The notes: generated by a model from the sequence alone, not told the origin. Positions 15,844-26,672 are shown, counted from the stretch's first letter. The stretch is 64,000 nt of DNA from Nonomuraea typhae (GCF_009760925.1 NZ_VRLV01000022.1:62001-126000), one strand, 5' to 3'. Numbers and translations: made by a program.

Positions 15844-17206
15844 GGCCGGCCAGGCCGTGGATGGCCTCCTTGACCGCCTCGCCGAGCGTGGGGTGGGCGT
15901 GGATGTTGCGGCCCACCTCGTGGACGGTGAGATCCCACTGCTGGGCCAGCGTCAGCTCGGGCAGCAGCTCGGTCACCTCGGGCCCGATCAGGTGGGCGCC
16001 GATGATCTCGCCGTACGTGTCGTCCGCGATGATCTTGACGAAGCCGTTGGCGTCGCCCAGGCCGTGGGCCTTGCCGTTCGCGGTGAACGGGAACTTCTGC
16101 ACCTTGACGTCGTACCCCAGGTCGCGGGCCTGCGTCTCGGTGTAGCCGAAGCTGGCCACCTGCGGCTGGCAGTACGTCGCCCGCGGCACCATCGCGAAGT
16201 CGATCTCCATCGTCTCGACGCCGGCGATCGTCTCGGCCGCGACGACGGCCATGGCCTCCGCGGCGTGGGCCAGCATGAGCTTGGCCGTCACGTCGCCGAT
16301 CGCGAAGATGTGCGGGACGCTGGTACGGCCGCGCCCGTCCACCTCGATGGCGCCGCGGTCGTTGAGCGCGACCCCGGTCTTCTCCAGCCCGTAGCCCTCG
16401 ACCCTCGGCTTGAAGCCGATCGCCTGAAGGACCTTGTCGGCCTCCAGCACCTGCGTCTGCTGGTCGCGGGTAACCGTGACCTTGACCGAGGCGCCGGTGT
16501 CCTCGATGTTCTCCACGCGGGTCGAGGTGAGCACCTCGATGCCGAGCCGCTTGTAGCGCTTGGCCAGCTCCGCCGAGACCTCTTCGTCCTCCGTCGGCAC
16601 GACCCGGTCGAGGAACTCCACGATCGTCACCTTGACGCCGTAGTTGTGCAGCACGTAGGCGAACTCGACGCCGATGGCGCCCGCGCCGGCGATGATGATG
16701 CTGCCCGGCAGGTCCTCGCTGAGGATCTGCTCCTCGTAGGTCACGACCCGCTCCGACAACGAGGTGCCGGGGATCAGCCGCGTCGTGGCGCCGGCCGCGA
16801 TGATGCAGGTGGCGAACGTGATCGTCTCGCCGTTCACCTGGATGCTGTTGGCGTCCAGGAACTGGCCCCGGCCGTTGTACTCCGTGATGCCGTTCTTCTT
16901 CATCAGGAAGTGCACGCCCTTGACCCGGCCGTCGGCGACCTTCCGGCTGCGCTGGAAGGCGGCGCCGTAGTCGAAGGAGACCTCGCCGCTGATGCCGAAG
17001 GTCTTGGCCTCCTTCGTGAAGATGTGGGCCAGCTCCGCGTTGCGCAGCAGCGCCTTGGACGGGATACAGCCCACGTTCAGGCAGACGCCACCCCAGTACT
17101 TCTCCTCGATGACCGCAGCCTTGAGGCCAAGCTGGGCGGCGCGGACCGCAGCCGTGTATCCCCCGGGACCCGCGCCGAGAACGACGACGTCATAGTGAGT
17201 GCTCAT
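15827..17206 (-). CDS. lpdA: dihydrolipoyl dehydrogenase (E3)
   Basis: A 459-residue flavoprotein that reoxidises dihydrolipoamide in pyruvate and 2-oxoglutarate dehydrogenase complexes. FAD site [21 protein letters not shown]; redox-active disulfide [19 protein letters not shown] site [18 protein letters not shown]; second FAD contact [20 protein letters not shown]; active-site His-Glu [24 protein letters not shown] 17206 is the standard start, 8 codons inside a longer frame. The 3' end hosts the att site of the integrated element and remains intact. Confidence 0.97.
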   Translation of the reverse strand: MSTHYDVVVLGAGPGGYTAAVRAAQLGLKAAVIEEKYWGGVCLNVGCIPSKALLRNAELAHIFTKEAKTFGISGEVSFDYGAAFQRSRKVADGRVKGVHFLMKKNGITEYNGRGQFLDANSIQVNGETITFATCIIAAGATTRLIPGTSLSERVVTYEEQILSEDLPGSIIIAGAGAIGVEFAYVLHNYGVKVTIVEFLDRVVPTEDEEVSAELAKRYKRLGIEVLTSTRVENIEDTGASVKVTVTRDQQTQVLEADKVLQAIGFKPRVEGYGLEKTGVALNDRGAIEVDGRGRTSVPHIFAIGDVTAKLMLAHAAEAMAVVAAETIAGVETMEIDFAMVPRATYCQPQVASFGYTETQARDLGYDVKVQKFPFTANGKAHGLGDANGFVKIIADDTYGEIIGAHLIGPEVTELLPELTLAQQWDLTVHEVGRNIHAHPTLGEAVKEAIHGLAGHMINM

Positions 17207-17275
17207 GAGTCGGACGATACCGTTCGCCACGGTCCGCCTTTACGGCAGTGCGGACACCTCCGCCAAGATAGAAGC

Positions 17276-17926
17276 GTGATTCGCATCCTCCTCGCCGACG
17301 ACGAGGCCATGATCAGGGCCGGCGTGCGCGCCATCCTCGGCGCCGACCCGGAGCTCGAGGTGATCGCCGAGGCCGGTGACGGCAGGGAGGCCGTCGATCT
17401 GGCCATCAGCCACCACCCCGACGTGGTCCTGCTCGACATCCGCATGCCCAAGCTGGACGGCCTGGCCGCGGCGGCCGAGATCCGCAAGGCCGCGCCCGGC
17501 AGCGCCGTGGTCATGCTCACGACGTTCGGCGAGGACGACTACATCGCCAAGGCGCTGGACGTAGGGGCCAGCGGCTTCCTGCTGAAGTCCGGCGACCCCC
17601 GCGAGCTGCTGGCCGGCATCCACGCCGTCGCCGGCGGCGCCGCCTACCTGTCGCCCAAGGTCGCCCAGCGCGTCATCACCCAGCTCGCCGGCGGCCAGAT
17701 GTCGCGCGCCGCCGCCGCCCGCGACCGCGTCGGGGCCCTGACCGAGCGCGAGCGGGAAGTCCTCGCCCTGGTCGGCGCCGGGCTGTCCAACGCCGAGATC
17801 GCCGGCAGGCTCTACATCGTCGAGGGCACGGTGAAGGCGTATGTGAGCACCATCCTGACTCGCCTCGGGGTACGCAACCGGGTGCAGGCCGCGATCATCG
17901 CCTACGAAGCCGGGTTGGTAGCCTGA
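17276..17926 (+). CDS. NarL/FixJ-family response regulator
   Basis: A 216-residue two-domain regulator. Receiver: ILLADDEAMIRAGVRAIL, phosphoacceptor Asp in VVLLDIRMPKLDG (about residue 54), switch Thr in VVMLTTFGEDDY, Lys in GFLLKSG. LuxR output domain: LTEREREVLALVGAGLSNAEIAGRL, VEGTVKAYVSTILTRLGVRNR. GTG 17276 is the only sensible start. No histidine kinase lies beside it; pyrD follows after 6 bp, so it is an orphan in this window and may share a transcript with pyrD. Confidence 0.94.
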   Translation: MIRILLADDEAMIRAGVRAILGADPELEVIAEAGDGREAVDLAISHHPDVVLLDIRMPKLDGLAAAAEIRKAAPGSAVVMLTTFGEDDYIAKALDVGASGFLLKSGDPRELLAGIHAVAGGAAYLSPKVAQRVITQLAGGQMSRAAAARDRVGALTEREREVLALVGAGLSNAEIAGRLYIVEGTVKAYVSTILTRLGVRNRVQAAIIAYEAGLVA

Positions 17927-17932
17927 CCTGTG

Positions 17933-18991
<1,059 letters not shown>

Positions 18992-19109
18992 ATGAAGAAC
19001 AGTTGTTCGCAGCAAATCGGACAAATAGGCGGCGTATTTAAAACGAAAGCAAGATCCTGCATTATGGGGGTCCTGACCCGTTGGCACTACTTGCCAAGGA
19101 GGACGCCCC

Positions 19110-21212
19110 ATGCCCGACCTCATCCCCAATGTCGGATCAGGGACCCTTCTCGAAAGGGTCCTTCTTGCCGATGACCGGGCGATCAGGGTCGGGGCCGTCC
19201 ATCGGCTGGACTACGACCGTGCCGTCGTCATCACCCACGATCGATGGAAAGCCGAGGTCGGCGGCATTCCGCAATACGCGTTCCTCCTCGCGACCGCGCG
19301 TGAGGTGGGCAACGGCGGCGGGGACGACGACGAGGTCCTGCTGTTGCGCGTCGAGGGCACCGCGCCGCTCTCGCTCGAACGCGACCAGCTCGCCGTAAGA
19401 GAGGAAGCCCTCCGGGACGCCCTCTCGAAGAAGAACGACCCGTCACCGTCCATCGTTCTGGATATGGACCTGGACCCCTTCACCAAGAACAGAATGTCCT
19501 TTACCGGGCTGGACTGCCGGATCATTGGCACTTTCTATGAAGACATCCGGGACGGGCACCAGGTGCTTGATTTCGGACATGACGTGGATAACTTCTATGC
19601 GACCGCAACCTATCGCGTCTTCAAGCCGATCGGGGACGGACTCAGCGCCCTCACCTCGTTCATCAAGCCCACCGACGACTTCGTCCAGATGGTGCGTATA
19701 GGCACGGTGCGCTATTCGTCCACCCGGCGGCGGGCGATCCTCGCCAAGCAGTCGTCTGTGCCGGTGAAGGTGAACATCCAGGACTTCATCGGCACCAAGA
19801 CCGGTATGTTCGGGATGACCCGCATGGGCAAGTCCAACACGATGAAGACGATCGCGGCCCGGGTCTTCGCCGTCTCGGAACAGCGTCGGCTCGGCGGCGA
19901 GCCGCCCATCGGGCAGCTGATCTTCGACCCGCAGGGCGAATACGCCAACCCGAACACCCAGGACGGCACCCACCTGGCCGCGATCGGCGTCGAACACGTC
20001 GTCATCTACAAGTTCGGCGCCGACGGCAGCAGGCGCAACGTCCGCCCGCTGGGCTTCAACTTCTTCGACCCCGAGCAGATCCAGCCGGTGAAGGACATCA
20101 TCTCCGCCGAACTGGCCGACGCCTCCGCCGACTACGTGAAGGGCTTCGTCCTGGCGGACTTCGGCGGCGCCCCGGTCGTCGGTGAGACACCGGAGGACGC
20201 GGCGAGGCGGCAGGCCAGGGCGGAGCGCGGACGCCTGCTGCTCTACGGCGCTCTGGCCAAGGCTGATTTCTCCGTCCCCACGCACATCCCCGAGGAGAGC
20301 GGGCGCCTGCGCGAATGGCGGGCGATGGTGACCATGAGGGCGGCCCTGGCCGACGAGCTGGAACGCGCCCTGGGAGAGGGGCACATCCGGCGCTACCCCG
20401 GCAACCGCGTCATCGGCGTCGAGAGAAACTCGCTCATCAGGGTCATCGACTGGATCATCGAGCGCGACGAGGCCGGCGACCTCACCGGGGAGGCGCTGCG
20501 GGGCCTGCAGTCGTTCGTCTCCGGCGACCCGTGGCGCTCGGCCCTCCCGATCTACACGCAGCTCTCCCAGAACCGCAGGGTGTCGGGCTTCGCCAAGCTC
20601 AAGCCGGCCAGGACCTACCACTCGCCGGCGGCCCGCGTCGACTACCGCAACGAGATCTACGGGGAGCTCCTGCGCGGGCGCATCGTGATCGTCGATCTCC
20701 ACCTCGGCTCGGAAGGCGCCACCAGACGGCTTTCGGAACGGCTGGCCGAATACCTGATGTACCGGCAGACCGCCGTCTTCACCTCGGGCTCCGAGCCGCC
20801 CGACATCCAGATCGCGATCGAGGAGGCGCACAACCTCTTCTCCACCGAGAAGTACCGCGACGAGCTCGATGTGTGGGTCCGGATGGCCAAGCAGGCCAGC
20901 AAGCTCAACATCGGCATGCTCTACGCCACCCAGGAGGTCACCGGCGTCGACCACCAGGTGCTGGCGAACACCAAGAACTGGGTCGTCGCCCACCTGAACA
21001 ACGCGAAGGAGGTCACCGAACTCGGCCGCTACTACGACTTCAAGGCGTTCAACGACGCGATCATCAGCCACGAGGACAGGGGTTACGTGCGGCTTAAGAC
21101 CATGTCCTCGCCGTTCATCGTGCCCGTCCAGATCGACCGGTACGGCAGGGCCCTGGTCGACGAGGCCCGGCAGGCGGCCGGTCTGCTGGCGCTCGACCTG
21201 GTCCAGGAGTGA
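19110..21212 (+). CDS. herA: HerA-family hexameric DNA-pumping ATPase (DUF87)
   Basis: A 700-residue ATPase, longer than the usual 500-600. An N-terminal beta-rich HAS-barrel-like part (1-110) precedes Walker A GMTRMGKSNTMKT (about residues 232-244); GQLIFDPQGEY follows. A roughly 300-residue insert leads to GRIVIVDLHLGSEGATRRLS and the Walker B IQIAIEEAHNLF (about 568). The C-terminal sensor LANTKNWVVAHLNNAKEV and an LPSPF-like end (MSSPFIVPVQI) are typical of HerA/FtsK-type translocases. HerA works with NurA to process DNA ends; nurA is the next gene, overlapping by 4 bp. AAGGAGG precedes ATG 19110. First gene of a four-gene operon. Confidence 0.92.
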   Translation: MPDLIPNVGSGTLLERVLLADDRAIRVGAVHRLDYDRAVVITHDRWKAEVGGIPQYAFLLATAREVGNGGGDDDEVLLLRVEGTAPLSLERDQLAVREEALRDALSKKNDPSPSIVLDMDLDPFTKNRMSFTGLDCRIIGTFYEDIRDGHQVLDFGHDVDNFYATATYRVFKPIGDGLSALTSFIKPTDDFVQMVRIGTVRYSSTRRRAILAKQSSVPVKVNIQDFIGTKTGMFGMTRMGKSNTMKTIAARVFAVSEQRRLGGEPPIGQLIFDPQGEYANPNTQDGTHLAAIGVEHVVIYKFGADGSRRNVRPLGFNFFDPEQIQPVKDIISAELADASADYVKGFVLADFGGAPVVGETPEDAARRQARAERGRLLLYGALAKADFSVPTHIPEESGRLREWRAMVTMRAALADELERALGEGHIRRYPGNRVIGVERNSLIRVIDWIIERDEAGDLTGEALRGLQSFVSGDPWRSALPIYTQLSQNRRVSGFAKLKPARTYHSPAARVDYRNEIYGELLRGRIVIVDLHLGSEGATRRLSERLAEYLMYRQTAVFTSGSEPPDIQIAIEEAHNLFSTEKYRDELDVWVRMAKQASKLNIGMLYATQEVTGVDHQVLANTKNWVVAHLNNAKEVTELGRYYDFKAFNDAIISHEDRGYVRLKTMSSPFIVPVQIDRYGRALVDEARQAAGLLALDLVQE

Positions 21213-22600
21213 GGGACGCCATGCCGTACGAGACCTCTGGAGGCGACCAGCACGAGCTCGCCTCACGGCTCGGTCACACCCACGCGATCGTCCGCGCGCT
21301 GGCCGAGGAGGCGCACTTCTACGTCCCCGCGGAGCACGTCCGCGACATCGCCTGGCTCCAGCCCAAGATCCGCCACAGATCCGAGCTCGCGCGGGCCGAC
21401 GAGCATCGGCTGACCGGGGTGATCGGCGTCGACGGCTCGCTCATGGTCGTCCCCGTGCGCGACGGCCTGCCTTCCGTGCGGTACGGCTACGCGCAGGCGG
21501 CGGCCATCTGGCTGGACCTGGAGCTGATGCAGGCCCAGCGCAAGGAACGCTTCGTCGATCCGGTCGCGCTGCACGAGGCGGTGAAATCCAACCTGATCTC
21601 GATGGACATGCCGGTCGCCGGCGCCTACCTGCGTGAAGGGATGTCCATCGAGGACTCCTGGCGCGAGTCGGTCGACCGGCTCTTCCGCGAGAAGAAGATC
21701 GAGGTGAACCGGCTCGACCAGAGCCTGCTGGAGCTGCTCATGCTGCTGCACGGCCGGCCCGGGGCGCCGGCCCACACCGTCCCCGTGGACTGCCCGCGGC
21801 AGTCGTGCCGGTGGAAGGACGTCGCGGTGCCCGAGGCGGGCCGGCCCTGCCCGAGGTGCGGGAGCGCCCTCTACCCCACCGACACCCTGCGGATCTACGA
21901 GGAGGTGGTGGAGGACGGCGAGAACAGCACCGCGCTCGGCCGGCTCATGCAGGTCGTGGAGCTCCTGGTGCTGGTGGGCCTGTCCACCCTGCTGTGGCGG
22001 CTGTCGCGGACGGAGTTGTTCACCTCGACGCTGTTCGTCATCGACGGGCCGATGGCGGTCTACGGGCCGCCCGCCAAGCTCAGAGGGCGAGCCCTCGGCT
22101 ACTTCCAGAGCATGGAGCCCGGCCCCTTCGTCTGCGGCGTGGAGAAGACCGGCACGGCGGTCGACTACGCCCGCTCGCTGGTCCGCCACGAGGTGCTCAA
22201 ACCCGGCGATCTCCTCCTGGTCGATGACGAGGTCATCGCCAAGATGACCAATGCCGGCAATCCCCTCGCCTACGGTTCAGAGACCTACTGGGGCCGCAAG
22301 TTCTTCTACCGCTCACTCGACGGGCGCGTTGTGGTGATCACCGTGCTGCCCGGCTCGGGCGCCCCCTACGATGACCACGGCGGGCAGGCGGATCCGGCCG
22401 CCTATCCCTCGCTGCCGGCCATTCTCGACGTCGTCGACAGAACGGGGTCGTCCATGTACCGGGACGGGCTCATCCCCGTCGCCCTCGCCCACTCGAAGGC
22501 CGCCTACCCGATCGGCGTGGGCACCGACGTCCTCCGGCTCGTCGCCAAGCAGAAGCTCGGCCTGCGCGACGCTCCCGACGACGGGCCCGCCGGCCGATGA
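21209..22600 (+). CDS. nurA: NurA-domain nuclease
   Basis: A 463-residue NurA-type nuclease, the usual partner of HerA. Metal-binding Asp of motif I lies in TGVIGVDGSLMVV (about residue 74); LFVIDGPMAVYG (about 279) supplies a second conserved Asp and LLLVDDEVIAKM a third acidic patch. A C4 zinc ribbon (CPRQSC...CPRCG, residues ~197-228) is inserted between them, which I do not associate with archaeal NurA. GTG 21209 overlaps the herA stop (GTGA); ATG 21221 is an alternative. The stop overlaps the methylase start. Expected to degrade or resect DNA fed by HerA. Confidence 0.88.
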   Translation: MRDAMPYETSGGDQHELASRLGHTHAIVRALAEEAHFYVPAEHVRDIAWLQPKIRHRSELARADEHRLTGVIGVDGSLMVVPVRDGLPSVRYGYAQAAAIWLDLELMQAQRKERFVDPVALHEAVKSNLISMDMPVAGAYLREGMSIEDSWRESVDRLFREKKIEVNRLDQSLLELLMLLHGRPGAPAHTVPVDCPRQSCRWKDVAVPEAGRPCPRCGSALYPTDTLRIYEEVVEDGENSTALGRLMQVVELLVLVGLSTLLWRLSRTELFTSTLFVIDGPMAVYGPPAKLRGRALGYFQSMEPGPFVCGVEKTGTAVDYARSLVRHEVLKPGDLLLVDDEVIAKMTNAGNPLAYGSETYWGRKFFYRSLDGRVVVITVLPGSGAPYDDHGGQADPAAYPSLPAILDVVDRTGSSMYRDGLIPVALAHSKAAYPIGVGTDVLRLVAKQKLGLRDAPDDGPAGR

Positions 22601-23724
22601 GCACGCCGACCCCCGCCCTGGCCTACCGCCGCATCACGCCGGGCGCCGCGCCCCGCCACATCGGCGCGACGCCACGGGCCGTCCGCGAGATCGGGAAACT
22701 CGACGGCGCGGACCCCGCCGGCATCCGCTACCTCTCGCCCCTGCGCTATCCGGGGGCGAAGTCCGGGCTGGCCGCGGCCATCGGTGAGCTCGTCGCGTCG
22801 GCGTCGCGCTCCCTGGGCAGGCCGAGCCTCTTCGTCGAGCCCTTCGCCGGAGGCGCCTCCACCTCGCTCAGGCTGGTCAGCTCGGGGCTCGTGGACCGCG
22901 TGCTGCTGGCCGACGCCGACCCGCTGGTCGCCAGGTTCTGGCAGATCGCCGCCGCCGAGACCGACTGGCTCATCGACCGCATGCTCGACGAGCCGATCAC
23001 CCTCCAGCGGTGGGACTACTGGCGGTCCTGGCAGCCGCGATCCCGCGACGACCGCGAGGTGGCGGTCAAGTGCCTGTTCCTGAACCGGACGACGTTCTCC
23101 GGGATCCTGCACGGGCGCGCCGGACCCATCGGCGGGCGGAAGCAGGAGAGCCCGTACAAGATCGACTGCCGGTTCAACAAGGAGAACCTGGCCGAGCGCC
23201 TGCGCGTCGTCGGCAGGTTGTACGCCGGCAACCGCATCGTCGACGTCTGGTGCAAGGACTGGCGGGAAACCCTGGACGACGTCACCGAGTGGTACCCCCA
23301 CCTGCTGCCGGACAAGGTGATCTCCTACCTGGACCCGCCGTACATCGACAAGTCGGAGCGGCTGTACGGCCGGTCCTTCGACCCCGGCGGCGGGTACGCC
23401 ATGCAGGAGGCCGCCTGGACCGACGGGCTCGCCCACCACCGCCTCGCGGAATACCTCCGGCGGGAGGCGCAGCACCGGTGGATCCTCTCCTACGACAACC
23501 ATCCGGACCTGACGGCCGATCCCGGGCTCTATGCCGCGCGCCGGATGACGCCAAGGGACGACCTCCTGAGGGTCAGGGCCTGGCGCATCTCCCGTCGCCT
23601 GGTCGACCTCCACTACACCGTGTCGAGCAACATGCGGAACCGGCGCCGTGAGCTGCTGCTGACCACGTTGCCGCCGGCCCGCGTGCCCGCCAACGAGCGG
23701 TTCATCTCCCCAGAGGATCCATGA
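22597..23724 (+). CDS. Dam-type DNA N6-adenine methyltransferase (MethyltransfD12)
   Basis: A 375-residue methylase. The D12 opening SPLRYPGAKSGLAAAIGELV binds AdoMet; FVEPFAGGASTSLRL is motif I; VISYLDPPYIDKSE carries the catalytic DPPY (motif IV) for amino methylation; RWILSYDNHPDL fits the following Y-N/D motif. A long N-terminal lead (1-45) precedes the fold. ATGA overlap with nurA and with the HEPN gene. In this operon it probably marks self DNA or modifies the target site recognised by the others (inference). No separate restriction endonuclease is present. Confidence 0.92.
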   Translation: MSTPTPALAYRRITPGAAPRHIGATPRAVREIGKLDGADPAGIRYLSPLRYPGAKSGLAAAIGELVASASRSLGRPSLFVEPFAGGASTSLRLVSSGLVDRVLLADADPLVARFWQIAAAETDWLIDRMLDEPITLQRWDYWRSWQPRSRDDREVAVKCLFLNRTTFSGILHGRAGPIGGRKQESPYKIDCRFNKENLAERLRVVGRLYAGNRIVDVWCKDWRETLDDVTEWYPHLLPDKVISYLDPPYIDKSERLYGRSFDPGGGYAMQEAAWTDGLAHHRLAEYLRREAQHRWILSYDNHPDLTADPGLYAARRMTPRDDLLRVRAWRISRRLVDLHYTVSSNMRNRRRELLLTTLPPARVPANERFISPEDP

Positions 23725-24839
23725 CCTCCCCCTTCGACGTGTTCACGCAGAACCTGGACTACGCCCGCCAGATCGTGAAGGGCGCCCGCCTGCTGGCGGG
23801 CCTCGGGGTGAGCTCCTTCGACGTGGACGACCTGTACCGGGCCGCCTGGGTCCAGGCGGTGGCGGCGCTCGACCACTGGGCGCACGAGGAGATCTACCAT
23901 CGGGCGGCCGCCATCGCCCTGCGGCCGGACGATCCCGGCAAGCCCAGGAAGTTCCTGGCCTTCGAGATCCCCATGCGGCTCGTCGAGGAGGTGAGCGCGG
24001 GACTCGTCTCCTTGGAGGCCGGATTCCGCGACCATCTGAAGAAGTCGCTGAGCCACCGGTCCTACCAGAACCCGGTCAAGATCAAGGAGGGGTTCGCGCT
24101 GGTCAGCGACCTGCCGCTGTGGGAGGAGGTGGCCAAGGCGCTCAGCGCGCAGCGCTCCGGCGGGACCCGGGTCGCGCCGAAGGACGTGACCGACCGGCTC
24201 ACGGCCGTGGCCAACCGCCGTAACAAGATCTCCCACGAGGCCGACCGCGACCCCGATCTCCCGGGCGCCAAGCTGGCCATCGACGCCGACGAGGTCCAGG
24301 CGGTCATCGACTTCCTGGAGACCGTCGCCGCCGCCATCGTCGAGGTTCTGGACCGTGAGCGGCGGCCCGCGGAGACGGCCGCGCCCGCGCTGCCGATGCC
24401 CCGTGCGCCGGCCGTCGAACTGTCCCAGCGTTTCGACGCCCTGCTCGGCCGCTACCCGGAGGAGGCTCCGGCCGTCACCGGCATCCTCCAGCGGTGGGTC
24501 AAGCTGGGCGGTTCGATCACCTACAGCGGAACCGAGACGTCCTGCCTGCTCGTCCTCGACGGCGAGGACTTCGACTACTGGGCCGTCTCGATCAGCCCGC
24601 CCATCCGCAAGATCCACATCACGTTCGACCATCTGAGCCGCCGCCCGCCGTTCGACGACATCGGGCTCCGCCGCGAGCTTCTGCTCAGGGTCAACGAGAT
24701 CCCCGGGGTGTCCCTGCCGGAGGACAACGAGAGCCTGGCCGGCCGGCCCGCCTTCCCCCTCGCCGCCCTGCGCGGCCCGGGAGCCGACCGCCTCTGGGCC
24801 GCGCTCGAGTGGTTCGCCTCCCAGGTGCCTCGAGAGTGA
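23721..24839 (+). CDS. HEPN-domain protein, RiboL-PSP/MAE_28990-like
   Basis: A 372-residue protein. Residues 1-215 are all-helical with an early DVDDLYRAAWVQAVAALDHW and the HEPN catalytic motif R-N-K-I-S-H in VANRRNKISHEAD (about residues 162-172), the R-x4-6-H signature of HEPN ribonucleases. Residues ~230-372 form a second alpha/beta domain (LSQRFDALLGRYPE, RWVKLGGSITYSGTETSCLLV) of unknown type, ending near the stop. Last gene of the herA-nurA-methylase operon; overlaps by ATGA. A toxin/effector RNase gated by the DNA-acting partners is my inference. Confidence 0.85.
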   Translation: MTSPFDVFTQNLDYARQIVKGARLLAGLGVSSFDVDDLYRAAWVQAVAALDHWAHEEIYHRAAAIALRPDDPGKPRKFLAFEIPMRLVEEVSAGLVSLEAGFRDHLKKSLSHRSYQNPVKIKEGFALVSDLPLWEEVAKALSAQRSGGTRVAPKDVTDRLTAVANRRNKISHEADRDPDLPGAKLAIDADEVQAVIDFLETVAAAIVEVLDRERRPAETAAPALPMPRAPAVELSQRFDALLGRYPEEAPAVTGILQRWVKLGGSITYSGTETSCLLVLDGEDFDYWAVSISPPIRKIHITFDHLSRRPPFDDIGLRRELLLRVNEIPGVSLPEDNESLAGRPAFPLAALRGPGADRLWAALEWFASQVPRE

Positions 24840-24840
24840 C

Positions 24841-26019
24841 TCAAACGGTCAGGGCCACCGTCGGGGACAGGCGGGCGGCGCGCATGGCCGGGTAGATGCC
24901 GGCGACCGTGCCGATGAGCAGGGTGGCCAGGACGGCGCCGCCGATGGCCCAGGGCGGGACCACCGGTGGCCAGTCGCGGGAGACCGCGTAGGCGACCGTG
25001 GCGACGGTACCCAGGAAGGCCCCCGCCACCCCGCCCAGCGCCGACAGCAGCAGCGACTCGGCCAGGAACTGCACCCTGACCTGGCCGCGGGTCGCGCCCA
25101 GGGAGCGGCGCAGGCCGATCTCCTTGCGTCGTTCCAGGACCGAGATGACCATGGTGTTGGCCACGCCCACCCCTCCCACGAGCAGGGCCACGGCGCCCAG
25201 GCCCAGCAGGAGGCTGGTGAAGGCGCCCGCGGCGGCGGCCTTGGCGGCCAGGGCGTCGGACGGCCTGCTGACCTCCACCTCGTTGGGGTTCTCCGGGTTC
25301 ACCGTCCTCGGCAGGGCCTCGCGGACCGCGGGCACCGCGGCGTCGCTCGAGCGTTCGTAGATCGTGGTGGGGTGCCCGTCGAAGGACAGGTACGTCTCCG
25401 CGGCGGCGAACCCGACCAGGACCGAACGCTCGACCTCCGGAGCCAGCGGCATCGGATTCAGGATCCCGATCACGCTGAACCAGCGGTTGCCGATCCACAC
25501 CCGCACGCCGGTCCTGGTGATCCCCAGGCGCTCCGCCGCCTTCGCGCCCAGCACGACGGCGGGCTGCCGGGCCGTGGCGGCATTCAGCCAGGCGCCCTGC
25601 GCCACGCTTCCCTCCAGGGTCTTCAGCAGCGGGATCGTGGCAGCCTGTACGGCGAGGCCGCCGGTCACCGCCTCCGGGATGTGGGCGGTCCTGCGCACGG
25701 TCGCCTCGACGGTGCCGGTGGCTCCGGCCGTCTGCACGTGTTCCATGCGCCCGACCATCCCGGCGGCGTTCTCCGGCAGCTTGGCCTGCTGGCCGAAGAG
25801 GGTCTGCCCGGCGGAGACGGTCAGCATGTTGGTGCCGAGCTGGTCGAGCTGGCGCAGCAGCTGTTCCCTGGACGACGACGAGATCCCGATCACCGCGATC
25901 ATCGTGGCGATGCCGATCGCGATGCCGAGCGCGGACAGGACCACCCGGGTGGGGCGGCTGCGCAGACCGGCGGCGCCGACGCGCATGACGTCCGACGGGC
26001 TGAGCCGGGCGGGCTTCAT
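24841..26019 (-). CDS. MacB/FtsX-type ABC transporter permease
   Basis: A 392-residue permease. An N-terminal helix TRVVLSALGIAIGIATMIAVIGIS, a large extracytoplasmic MacB-type domain (SSSREQLLRQLDQLGTNML to about residue 260), then three helices: FTSLLLGLGAVALLVGGVGVANTM, AESLLLSALGGVAGAFLG, AIGGAVLATLLIGTVAGIYPAMRAARLSP. ERRKEIGLRRSLGATRGQVRVQFL is the FtsX/MacB coupling loop. It begins with a 4-bp overlap on the ATPase gene and is the last gene of the operon. Exports a macrolide, peptide or lipid; substrate unknown. Confidence 0.94.
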   Translation of the reverse strand: MKPARLSPSDVMRVGAAGLRSRPTRVVLSALGIAIGIATMIAVIGISSSSREQLLRQLDQLGTNMLTVSAGQTLFGQQAKLPENAAGMVGRMEHVQTAGATGTVEATVRRTAHIPEAVTGGLAVQAATIPLLKTLEGSVAQGAWLNAATARQPAVVLGAKAAERLGITRTGVRVWIGNRWFSVIGILNPMPLAPEVERSVLVGFAAAETYLSFDGHPTTIYERSSDAAVPAVREALPRTVNPENPNEVEVSRPSDALAAKAAAAGAFTSLLLGLGAVALLVGGVGVANTMVISVLERRKEIGLRRSLGATRGQVRVQFLAESLLLSALGGVAGAFLGTVATVAYAVSRDWPPVVPPWAIGGAVLATLLIGTVAGIYPAMRAARLSPTVALTV

Positions 26020-26672
26020 GAGACGGCTCCGTCCCGTACCTTGACCTGGCGCGGGCACCAGGCGGCCACGTCCATGTCGTGGGTGATGACGGCGATGGTG
26101 GTGCCGGAGGCGTGCAGGTCGCCCAGGATGCGCAGCACCTCGGCCCCGGAGGCGCTGTCGAGGTTGCCGGTCGGCTCGTCGGCCAGCAGCAGCGGCGGAT
26201 CCCCGGCAACCGCTCTGGCGACGGCGACCCGCTGCTGTTCGCCGCCGGACAGCTGGTTGGGCTTGTGGCCGAGGCGGTGGCCGAGTCCGACGCGTTCGAG
26301 CGCGGCGGCGGCCTTCTCCCGGCGCACCCGGCGGGGCGTGCCGGTGTAGAGGAGGCCGTCGGCCACGTTGTCCAGCGCGCTGACGCCGGGCGAGAGGTGG
26401 AACTGCTGGAAGACGAAGCCCAGGTGCTTGGCCCGCAGCGCCGACAGCTGCCGGTCGCTGAGCGTGGCGATGTCGTGCCCGGCGATGCGGACGATGCCGG
26501 TGGTGGGCCGGTCCAGGGTGCCGATCAGGTTGAGCATCGTGGACTTGCCCGAGCCGGACGGGCCGACGATCGCGACCAGCTCGCCGTACTCGACGGTGAG
26601 GTCCACGCCGCGCAGCGCCTGCACGTCGCCGTGGTAGGTCTTGGTCACCTGGCGCAGCTCGATGACGCTCAT
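26016..26672 (-). CDS. ABC transporter ATP-binding protein (MacB/LolD type)
   Basis: A 218-residue nucleotide-binding protein. Walker A GPSGSGKSTMLNLIG, Q-loop FVFQQFHL, signature LSGGEQQRVAVARAVAGDP, Walker B LLLADEPTGNLDSASG and switch His in AVITHDMD are all present. ATG 26672 starts inside the adaptor gene end. It energises the permease encoded immediately downstream (ATGA overlap). Confidence 0.96.
   Translation of the reverse strand: MSVIELRQVTKTYHGDVQALRGVDLTVEYGELVAIVGPSGSGKSTMLNLIGTLDRPTTGIVRIAGHDIATLSDRQLSALRAKHLGFVFQQFHLSPGVSALDNVADGLLYTGTPRRVRREKAAAALERVGLGHRLGHKPNQLSGGEQQRVAVARAVAGDPPLLLADEPTGNLDSASGAEVLRILGDLHASGTTIAVITHDMDVAAWCPRQVKVRDGAVS

Noticed and set aside
15770-17926. 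Long forward-strand frame before the response regulator
   Set aside because: It is antisense to lpdA; only the part from 17276 is real.
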